Source: Mrakia gelida (taxonomy: Eukaryota; Basidiomycota; Tremellomycetes; Cystofilobasidiales; Mrakiaceae). Taken from it: 64,000 nucleotides of DNA. The notes beneath the pieces are model-generated. The model searched no databases, was not told the origin of the DNA, and saw only the letters and a program-made list of their open reading frames with translations. The DNA is taken from assembly GCA_024345305.1 (NCBI GenBank), contig BRON01000005.1, positions 310,001-374,000 on the forward strand, given 5' to 3'. Positions 55,097 through 64,000 of the stretch are shown here, one piece after another. The stretch's first letter is position 1. Every line of letters starts with the position of its first letter. Both the position numbers and the translations under genes were made by a program.

Positions 55097-58000
55097 ATGG
55101 AGTATATAGCTACCGTGAGTACGCTTCTTTCTATCGGCGAGTCGAGGGACAGAAGGGGGCTGAGGGGAGCTAGGGAAGGAAGAGACGGGGAGGGGAGCTC
55201 ATCGACCGACCGACGTACTCCTCGTCCCTTCCCTGTCTTCCCTCGACGATCTCGCTCCTGCAACCCCTCCCACCTACTGGTCCTTTCTACCAGCAGCTGC
55301 GCGTGCGATACGCCTACACTCTCGTACCACCCGATCTCTGACTCTCCTCTTCCTCTGCTCTCCCTTCTCAGGCTCACCCTCCTTCCTCTGTGACCCACTC
55401 CCTCCTCTCCTCCTTCACCTCCCCTTCCGTTCCCTCCCTCCTCATCCTCAGAACCTCCTCCATCGAAATCCTCAACCTTCTCCCCTCAGGTCCCTCCCCA
55501 TCCCTCCCAAATGGTCCTTGCCAACTCTGGGGTCGCATCCTAGGAGCTCAAGTCATCAACCCCAGCCCCTCCAACCCCTCCTCCCTACCCTTACTCGTCG
55601 TCCTCCTCGACGCGCCCAAACCGCTGTGCTTGTTCCTCAGATGGAACGAGGAGAAGAAGGATCTTGATGTGGTGGAGACCGTGAGCGTAAATGGGGGAGT
55701 GGGAGCGACGGAGGCGGAGTTCTATCAGGGCGTTGAGGTCGATGAGGCGAGGGGAGTGGTGCTTTTGACGGTTTGGAGAGGGATGGTTACGGTGATTTTG
55801 TTGAAGAATGAAGAAGCGGAGGCGGAGGGGAAGGGGAAGAAGAAGAGTCAGAGGAGGGAGAGTTCGATGAGAGGGGGGGAGAAGGAGGGTGGGGTTGTGA
55901 GAGAGAGGTTCGATGTTCAGTGAGTTGTCGTCTCGCTCCCTCGCTCGCTTTCGCGCTCTATCCTCGTTCGAATCGAATCGAATGTGACTGACTTCATTAT
56001 GGTGTCTGGTTGTCGCAGACTCAAACAACTCAACGTCTTGTCCCTCACCTTCCTCCCTAACTCCAACACCGCGTCCTCCTCCAACCCCAACCCAACTCTC
56101 CTCCTCCTCTCGCTCACACCCACCCGAACCCCCCATCTCACCTCGCACACCATCGATCTCGCTTCCAAAGACCTCCTCGCTCCCTCACCAGACTCCGAAG
56201 GAGACGGTCCCTCCCTCCCTCTGCTCTCAGCTCACATCCCCGATCCAGGAGCGAACATTCTCGTCCCTCTTCCCCGAGGAGGAGTGATGGTGCTCGGAGA
56301 GAAGGAGGTTATCGTGTTCGAGGTTGACCCATCACTCAGTCTCGGAGGTGACTCGGGACCGAGTGGTGGGAAGGGAAAGGGGAAGGAGAAGGAGAGCGAG
56401 ATGAAGAAGAGGAGGAGGAGCAGTGCGGCGGATGGAGGGTTTGGTGGGTTGAAGGAGAAGGTTGGGTCTGGACCGAGAGGAGTTAGTGGGAAACTGCCTG
56501 CGTTCGGGGAGATCAAGGCGTGAGTCTTAGTTTCAAGCTCTGCTTTTGGGGATTGGAGGAGGAGGGGCAGAGAAGGTGTTGATGGACGAGACGCGACCGC
56601 GACGCGTTCGATTCTTTCATCGGCTGATTTTGCCTCGTGCGCGTCTTCTTTTGCAGCTACTCCGTTCTCGATACCACGGATCAGTACACTCGCGTTCTCC
56701 TCGGAGATTCGTACGGTCGTTTGACCCTCGCTACGCTGAAGAGGATGGGAGCAGCTTCGAGAGTTTCGTCGATTGAGTTTTTGGTTCTTGGACAGGTTCG
56801 TCGCTCGTCTTTCCCATCGCCCTTCCGTCTCTTCTGCACACTAACACCTCTCCTTGTCTCTTCCCTTCTCTCCAGATCCCCTCACCAACAACCCTCACCT
56901 ACCTCTCCTCCTCGCACCTCTTCGTCGGCTCCCACTTCGGAGACTCCCTCATCACCTCTATCCTCCCCTCCCCACTCCCTTACACCGGCTCCTACCTCTC
57001 CTCCACTCCACTCCTCACCTTATCGAACCTCGCACCGATCTTGGACTTCTGGAAGGACGGCGAGGAAGGCGATGTGGTGACTTGTTCGGGAGGGCAGAAC
57101 ACGGGGAGTTTGAGAGTTGTGAGGAGAGGAGTTGGGTTGGTGGAAGGTTTGGTGGTCGAAGGTGTTGAGGGGGTGGAGAGGGTTTGGGGGTTGAGTGCTG
57201 GGAAGAAGGGAGAGAGGTGAGTGCTGGGAAGAACAAACGAGCGGCCGAGACGCGTCGCTGACCTGTCTGTCCTTTTCCCTCGCCCATCAGCTCAAATAAG
57301 CACACCATCGCTCTTCTCTCTACCTCCGCATCAACCCTCCTCATCTCTGTCGGCAGCTCGAATGCCTCGGATCTCTCAGCCATGGACACCACCTCCGACG
57401 ACAACGACGTCTCGCTCCTCCCGCCCTCGACCTTCGCTGGATTCGATCACCACGTCCCAACTCTCGCCGCTGGGAACGCTGGTCCTTCGCATATCGTTCA
57501 GGTCACGAAGACTGGAGTGGTAGTCGTCGACGTCGAGAGAGTGAACAGAGTCGACGAGTGGAATTCTCCGAGCGAAATCGCCGTCGCCACGTTCGATGGA
57601 GAGACGGTCTTGGTTGCTGCGAGAGGTGGAGTTCTGAGCAGTCTGAAGGTCGTGAACGGGAAGGTTTTGCTGAACACGTAGGTCCATCTTCTTCCTCCTT
57701 TCTCCAGATTTTGGACTCGCGCTGGGAGCTGACCTCTTCGTTCCTCTTCCTTCGTCGAACCAGCTCCATCACCCTCCCCTCCGAAATCTCCACCTTAACC
57801 CTCTCCTCCCCCTCGCCCACTCAACCTTCCCTCGCAGCTCTCTCCCTTTGGTCCTCCAATACCCTCCTCATCCTCAACCCCTCCACGCTCGAGACCATCT
57901 CCTCTCCTCCACCAACTCCCTCGCTCGCTCGATCCCTCCTCTTCGCTTCCCTCGCGTCCAAGGGACAACGCCAGCTCCTCGTCGGGCTCGGAGATGGCTC

Positions 58001-60217
58001 CGTCGTCGTGCAGGAGACTGGAGTGAAGGGAGAGTGGGAAGAAGGGAAGTTTGAGAGGCGAACGATTGGGCTGGGGACGACCGAGGTGAACCTGAGCTTC
58101 GTTGGAGATGGAGAGATGGAAGGGTCGGTGTTTGCGAGTTGCGATAGGCCGTCGGTGCTGCATGAGGATCATGGGAGGTTGGGGTACTCGGCTGTTAATC
58201 TGAAGGTGAGTCTCCTCAGTTTCGGTCGCTTTGCGGCGAAGAACCTCGAACTGACCCTTCCCGTCCGCCTCGTTGCTCGTGTTTCGTTTCTCGCCTCGCA
58301 GAACGTCACCACTGCCGTCCACCTCGACAGCTCAGCTTTCCCTTCCTCGCTGGTTCTTGTCACCCCTACGACGCTCATCTTCGGGAAGATCAACGAGATG
58401 AAGAAGGTTCACGTCCAGTCGGTGAGTCTCGCTGCTCCTTTGGTTTTCTTCGACGCGTCGCTGATCTTCTCTCGCTCCTCCTCAATCCACAGATACCCTT
58501 CGGCCACGACGTCCCTTACCGAATCGCGTACCAACCCTCCCTCCGAGCCTACGGAGTCGCCTTCGTCAAGACCATCCTCGACCGACGCGAAGAGCAAGAA
58601 GACATGACTTCGAGCTTCAAGCTTCTCGACGAGGATACCTTTGAGCGTTCGTCCACCATCCTATACTCCTCCTCTCTCTGTTCTTCTCTTAAACTAACCT
58701 ACCCTCCCACTCCCTTCAATCAGCCACCTTCACCCACGACCTCGGACTCGGTGAACGAGCCTCCTCCCTCGAAGCTCTTACCATCAACGGCCGCCCCATC
58801 TTCTCTCTCGGAACAGGCATCATCGATCGAGACAAGGTCGAGATCCAGGAAGGACGGGTCTTGCTGTTTGGGGAAGCTCAGGGAGTCGCGGGAGGAAAGA
58901 TGGAACTGGTTTCTCAGTTTGCCGTTGGAGGTGGGGTTTACGCGTTGGCTTTCCTCGAGGAGCAAGGGAAACTGGCCGCTTCGGTCAACTCGAGGGTGAG
59001 TGCCAACGTTTCTTGTTCGTGCTTCGAGCCTTTCGCGGGCTAACGGGATCTTGTGCGCCTTTCGTTCACCAGGTTCTGCTCTTCGACATTTCGACGGATC
59101 ATCAACTCTCGAAGAGTGCAGTGTGGGGATCGGCGTACATGCCTGCTACCCTTGCCCCTATCGGTGGAGATCGACTTCTCGTCGGAGACGCCATGAGCTC
59201 GATGTCTGTGGTGGAGGTGGGAGACAAGAGTTTGAGGACGGTTGCGAAGGTCAGTTTCGATTCGCTTTCTCTCGTTCTTCCCTTCTCCAGTTTCTCACTC
59301 GCTGACTCGTGTTCTTGCTTTGCGCCTATTCAGGACGCGAGACCTCTCTGGATGAGCACGGTCGCGCCTCTATCCGACGGAGTGATGATCGGAGGAGACG
59401 TGAGTTCTTCGATCCTCTCGTCGCGTCTTGCTCCTGTTCCCCTCTCTGACCTTTCTCTCCCTCTCGGCGTACGATAAACAGAGCAACTACAACATCCTCA
59501 CCATGAAACTCAACGACAAGAACCGACTTGAGAACGGAGGAGCTTTCAACGTCGGCGAACTCGTCAATCGATTCAGGAAGGGTGAGTTTCGTCTCGTCGT
59601 TCTGCCCGTCGTCGCTTCGAAAGTCGAATCTGATCTTTCCCTCGTTCGTATCATCAGGCTCCCTCGTCCCCAATCAACCAGGCGGCTCAGCTCGTTCCAA
59701 CCTCATCCTTGCAACCTCCTCGGGTCGTCTCTCAACCATCGTCGATCTCGACAGCGAACTCTCGAGGCTGCTCTTCGATCTCCAGAGGAACATGAGTCGC
59801 GTTATCGAGGGACCTGGTGGGGTGACGTTCGCTAGGTGAGCCGTCTCTTTCCTCCATTTACTCAATCTCTTCTCGCAGAGCGCGAAGCTGACCCGTCCTT
59901 CGTTTGTTTGCCAGCTGGCGAGACTTCAAAACCGACAACGGAACCTCCCCTTCCGTCGGGTTCATCGACGGAGATCTGGTCGAGAAGTTCCTGGATATCA
60001 AGGATGAGGAGTTGATGAGGAAGATCATGGATGTAAGTCGGCTTCTCCATCTCTCTTTCTTTCCCTCTCGCCTTCGAACGAAACGGAACTGACGCGTTTT
60101 TCTTTCCGTCGTTTCGTCCCTTCGTTCGTTTTGCAGGGATCGAACAAGTACGAGAAGCTATCAGTCTCGGAAGCAGAGATGTGTGTGATCTTGGAGGGGC
60201 TGAGAAGGCTGCATTGA
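55097..60217 (+). CDS. DDB1: DNA damage-binding protein 1 (CUL4 adaptor)
   Basis: Triple beta-propeller adaptor linking CUL4 to DCAF receptors. Exon 1 encodes only MEYIAT, then a 258-bp intron and AHPPSSVTHSLLSSFTSPSV, matching the DDB1 start. Diagnostic parts are SVLDTTDQYTRVLLGDSYGR, LFVGSHFGDSLITSILPS, LSNLAPILDFW, VVTCSGGQNTGSLRVVRRGV, MKKVHVQSIPFGHDVPYRIA and LEALTINGRPIFSLGTGI. Later ones are VYALAFLEEQGKLAASVNSR, LLFDISTDHQLSKSAV, GDRLLVGDAMSSMSVVEV and ARPLWMSTVAPLSDGVMIGG. The end is SWRDFKTDN, VGFIDGDLVEKFLDI and EMCVILEGLRRLH-stop. The GFIDGDL...FLDI helix separates it from RSE1 and CFT1. About 20 exons. Two lineage insertions in propeller A are Lys/Ser-rich (KGKGKKKSQRRESS and KGKGKEKESEMKKRRRSS) and look like nuclear localisation signals. 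Confidence 0.93.
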
Positions 60218-60641
60218 GAGATCTAGATCTGTAGAGACGACGACGACGAGCGCGAGCGAGTCGAGTTTCCTTTTGTACCTCTGTTTGCTTTCCCTTCCCT
60301 TTGCCCTTGCTTCTCATGACTCGTGTACAGTTGATCTTCCGGCCCTTCTCTCTTATGGTATTGATTTCTTCTACCTCAACCGCGGACTCAGCAGGACGCG
60401 AGAACAACCGAACTCGCCTTTGTCGCGTCCTCTCCCTCTCGTTCTTTGCTTTTCTTCGTTCGAGAGTGCGAGACTTTCCTTTTAATACGACCACGACCAC
60501 ACTGCTCACTACTACGCAACGAAACAAAGAAAAACGAGAAACGAAACAGAAAAGAGAAGAATGAAGAGCTAAACAAACGAAACGAGACGTCGAAGTTCAA
60601 ACGAGATCTCCCTCCCTCTCAATCTAAGCTAGCTAAACCAC
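60218..60641. other. Convergent 3' region, DDB1 / eIF3a
   Basis: 424 bp between converging stops. Contains T-rich and then A-rich plus-strand parts (about 60520-60600), consistent with 3' UTRs on each side. No gene seen. Confidence 0.5.
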
Positions 60642-63600
60642 CTAAGCCCTCGACTGTCCCCTCCCCCACTTCCCCGAACCTCTCACGTACTTCTGACCCC
60701 TATCCGGAACGGCAGTGAAGCCTTCCTCGTCTCCCTTGGGCGCTCCGTTCGTCGAAGGAGCAGCGGCAGCGGGAGTGGGAGTAGTAGGAGCGGAGGTAGT
60801 GGGAACGACGGGTCCAAGGGTAGGAGCAGGAGTCGACCGAGGAGCGAGCTTAAGTCCAGGACGGTATCCTCCTCCTCCAGCGGAAGGAAGGGGCGAGTCG
60901 GACGAAGGTCCAGCGGGCGACCGAGCGAGGGGAGCTGGCGACCGAGGAGGAGGGGATTTGGCGTCGACGAGGGCGGAGGGGATGGTGGAAGAGGAAACTC
61001 CAGGGATGGCGGAAGCGACTCGATCCCTCCATCCTCCAGGCTTGACGGCGGTAGGAGCGAGTTTGGCAGCAGCCTCCGAGGCGACGGACGAGACGGCCTC
61101 CTTGGTTCGAGCCCAGGTGGATTCGGTTCCGGCGGACGACGACTTCTGGGCGGCTCGACGAGCGAGAGCTTCCTCCTCCCTGGCGGTTTGGAGGTGGATC
61201 TTCTCGAGGTCCTCGGCCTTGGCCTTCTCTCGCTCGGCTCGTCGAGCAGCAGCGGCCTTCTCCTCGGCTTCAGCGTTTCGAGCTTCGATCTCGGCTCGTT
61301 TGGCGTTCTCCTCGGCTTGACGAAGCTCGTCGTCTCGTCGTTGAGCTGCAGAAGAGAAAAGAGGCAGAAGAGCGAACGAGAGAGTCAGTGTTGGGAAAGG
61401 AAGGGACGAAATTGACGCGTCGAGAAGAGAAACGAGCGACTCACCATCAGCGATCTCCCTCTCCGCGGCCTCCTCCTCCTCCCTCTTCATCTCCTCCTCC
61501 TCCTGCCTCCTCCTCTCAGCCCGAGCAGCGAAGACCTCCTTCCTGAGCTTCTCCTTAGCCTCCTTGATCTTAACCTCCGCCTCCTTCCTGGTCTTCTCGA
61601 ACGAGTCGGCCTGTCTCTCATGGATATCCTTCTTGATATTCTGGTAGTCGGGCAGCATCCTGGCGAGTCGGTTCTTGAGGAGAACGTCCGAGTCGTGCTT
61701 CTCCTTGGCCTCGTCTCGAGTCTGCTTGACGAGGAGCTGGTGAGCGACGAGGTCGTCGGCTTGTTGACGCTCGTAGTCGGCGAGGACGAGAGGTCGCTCC
61801 TCCTTTCGGAAGGCTCGCTCGACGTGGTCGACTCGCTTGGAGACGATTCGGAGTCGCTCGGCGAGCTCCTTCTTCTCCTTCTCGAGCTGTTCGACTTGGA
61901 GCTGGACGAGTCCGTCGGTGTCCATGTTGTCGATTTTCTGGAGGAGAGGAAGAGACGGAGCGACGCGTCAGTGAACGCGTTCGAGACGAGACGAAACGCG
62001 GGCTCCTCGTAGCAAGAGAGTCCGAATGTCGACGACAAAAGGGACAGATATGGAAAGGCAAGAGGAGAAAAAAACTCACGTCGGCATCCACCTTCAATCC
62101 ACCCTTCTGCTTCAAGCTCTCGGCCAACTTCCTAGCCTCGTCGATCCTGACCTGATCAATCTCCTTCTGGATCTTCTCCCTCGCCCTCTTCTTGAAGTCC
62201 TCCTCCTCTCTCTTCTTCGCCGTCTCAGCAGCGATCCTCGTCCTCTCAGCCTTGGCGACAGCCTCCTCGGTCGCTCGTCGAGCGTTGAGCTCCTCCATGA
62301 GTTCCTTCCTCCTGGCGACGATAGCCCTTCGAGCGGACGAAGCTCGCTGGTCGGCCTCCCCTTGGGAAACAGCCTGAGCGAAGAGAGCCCTCTGGGACTC
62401 CTTGGCGGCGAGAGCGATGGAAGGGTCGATGTACTGGACGGTGGAGTGGAGGAGGGACGCGAGTCGAGTGAGTTGGGTTCGAACGAGGTCGGCGGTTGGG
62501 GGTTGGAGGTTTCCGACGGCGACGACCTCGGAGAGGGAGGACGAGGAAGGGCCAGCGACGGAGGAGGACGAGGTTCCCGATCCGGAAGCGAAGGGTTCGT
62601 CAAGGAAGACGATGGAGTTTCCGACGTGGTCGACTCGAACGGCGAGCTCGGATCGCTTGCAGGCGGCCATGACGAACTTCTCGAGCTGCTCCTTTCCGAT
62701 CTGGAAGGGCTCGACGAGGTTGAGGACGTGGTCGACCGAAACGGCGTCGTAGACCTGGGAGAGCTGCTGGAAGAGCCTGGAGAGGACGACGTGTCGGATG
62801 GGGGACGCGTACTGGGAGTAGTCGGCGGAGGCGAGGAGGGAGGCGATGATGGGAGAGGTGGAGGAGCAGATGGAGAGGGGGTGGAAGTCGACTTCGAGGA
62901 GGGAGTAGAGGGATCGAAGGGTAGGGGAGACTCGGGAGAGGATGTTTCGATCGAGCTGAGGAGGGGAGGGACGAACGAACGCGAGGTCGTCGTCAGTTTG
63001 CAACGCGTGGAGGACGCGAAAAGAGGGAGAGTTTGGCTGGCAGAAAGCGAGAAGAAGGTGGAAAAGAGAGAGAACTCACAGCTTCCTTGAGGAGACCAGC
63101 TCGGGTAGGCATCTTGGGCAAGTTCAAGAGAGTAACGAGCTTTCCAGCGTTCTTCTTTCCCTCTCCGTCCTCCATCACCGGCACGGCCAACGCACTCAAC
63201 AGCACGAACCCAGCCAGCTTCTCCATCTCCTCTCCGTCCTTGCCCTTCTCGACGTACATCATGTACCGTCCCCAAGCGGCAGCGTGGAAGACGGCCATCG
63301 ACCCTCCCTCGGCCTTGAAGACCCTGGTCAACTTCTCGTAGTAGTTGGCCATCATCGCTGGCTTCTGAGCCTTCTTGCTAGCGGGGTTGGAGAGGAGACC
63401 TTGGATGTCCTCGACGGATCGGAAGGCTTCCTGCCAGAGTTCGAGGTCGACGGCCGAGTTGAGCTGCTGGAATCGAGTTTCGAGGTGTCGAGCGAGGACG
63501 TCCGGGTCCGAGAGGTTGATGGTGTTGGGCTGGTGGGCGTACTTGTTGACGGTGGCGAGATCCTTTCGGATGATTTCGCAGAGTCGTCGGAACTCGGTCT

Positions 63601-64000
63601 TTCGAGCGTGGAGAACGCAGAACTGGAAGGCTTGGTGGACGATTTGCTGTTGAGGAGGGAAAGAAAGAGAGAGAGAGAGAGACGCGGAGGAGGTGAAAAA
63701 AGCGAACGAGGTCAGCTTCGATGCTCCTTCCTTCTCCTTCCTTCCTCCTGATGTCCCCTCCGGCCCCATCATCTCCCCTCTACATCCAAACCATCTCCAG
63801 AAAACGAATACTCACCTGGTAGATGATCTCCAACCTAGCCGAGTTCCTCAAAACCTCGAGACAAACTCGGAGGCACTCCCAGAGGAACCTGAGAGCAGGG
63901 AGAACGACCTGTCGATCGGTTCGATCCCTCTGAGCGTCAACGGACATGAGGAGAAGGGTGGAGGGCTCGAGGGGGGCGTCGAGGTCGACCTCTTCCTCGT
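60642..64000 (-). CDS. TIF32: Eukaryotic translation initiation factor 3 subunit A (partial; N-terminus beyond the window)
   Basis: Largest scaffold subunit of eIF3, binding the 40S ribosome. The visible part starts beyond 64000 with LEPSTLLLMSVDAQRDRTDR and ALRFLWECLRVCLEVLRNSA. Then come IVHQAFQFCVLHARKTEFRR, LCEIIRKDLATVNKYAHQPN, RHLETRFQQLNSAVDLELWQ, EAFRSVEDIQGLL and AVFHAAAWGRYMMYVEKGKD. The PCI domain includes SPIRHVVLSRLFQQLSQVYD, VDHVLNLVEPFQIGKEQLEK and VDHVGNSIVFLDEP. The long charged spectrin-like helix follows (LRIVSKRVDHVERAFRKEER, LVLADYERQQADDLVAHQLL), with many Glu/Arg-rich repeats. The tail is Ala/Pro-rich and ends VRGSGKWGRGQSRA-stop at 60642. Five or more introns. The helical region produces long antisense open frames that are not genes. 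Confidence 0.95.
63666..63683 (+). repeat. (GA)n run in an eIF3a intron
   Basis: Short GA microsatellite, the pyrimidine tract of an intron read on the minus strand. Confidence 0.7.

Noticed and set aside
55097..60217. RSE1 or CFT1 instead of DDB1
   Set aside because: The C-terminal SWR.F...GFIDGDL..FLDI segment and overall order fit DDB1; the other two family members lack it.
60715..61320. 201-residue plus-strand frame
   Set aside because: Antisense of the Ala/Pro-rich eIF3a C-terminus.
62026..63275. Long open frames on both strands (354 and 387 residues)
   Set aside because: Antisense and frame-shifted readings of the eIF3a PCI and helical region, caused by GC-rich codon use.

Overview
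The window is nuclear DNA from a fungus, most likely a basidiomycetous yeast close to the Microbotryomycetes (relatives of Rhodotorula, Sporobolomyces or Leucosporidium). The lineage is an inference from gene architecture, not from a marker gene. Nearly every gene is split by many short introns (mostly about 50-110 bases) with a GTGAGT or GTTCGT donor, a CTGAC/CTGAT branch-like motif 20-40 bases before the acceptor, and a pyrimidine-rich tail. The sequence is moderately GC-rich. Genes are packed on both strands with short divergent promoters and no operons. No rRNA, tRNA or CRISPR array was recognised. The coding capacity is housekeeping: RNA processing, chromatin, translation and mitochondrial transport.

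Layout, left half. About 2 kb without a recognisable gene is followed by an EFM7-type eEF1A methyltransferase (-), ARP6 (+), a SET-domain protein (-), an APS/PAPS-type mitochondrial carrier (-), LSM6 (+), an AsaB/CmcJ-like hydroxylase (+), two small uncharacterised genes (+), UTP6 (-), the first of three BTB/POZ-like paralogs (+), a doubtful ORF that runs into a ~365-bp MITE-like element, an aromatic/neutral amino-acid permease (+), the second BTB paralog (-), BUD32 (+), an SMN-like protein (-) and a long Ser/Pro-rich disordered protein (+).

Layout, right half. CDC24 (Rho-GEF, -), an NTF2/SnoaL-like protein (+), a hypothetical gene (-), an unresolved minus-strand locus, the third BTB paralog (+, with an early stop codon), a MYND zinc-finger protein (-), a rhamnose-mutarotase-like protein (+), thymidylate kinase CDC8 (+), an F-box-like protein (-), the mitochondrial CoA carrier LEU5 (-), a second F-box-like protein (+), a small Cys-rich protein (-), DDB1 (+), and the 3' part of eIF3a/TIF32 (-), which runs off the right edge.

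The most notable non-housekeeping signals are: (i) the MITE-like element at 20361-20727 with 18-bp terminal inverted repeats, probable TA target duplication and nested internal hairpins; (ii) a three-member BTB/POZ-like family in which every copy shows a reading-frame anomaly; (iii) strong over-representation of the palindrome GACGCGTC, mostly in introns and intergenic DNA near branch motifs; and (iv) an SMN-like protein with two Gemin2-binding-like motifs and no visible Tudor or YG box. Exon structures were built by eye. Gene end points are usually exact to the start and stop codons named; internal splice sites are less certain.
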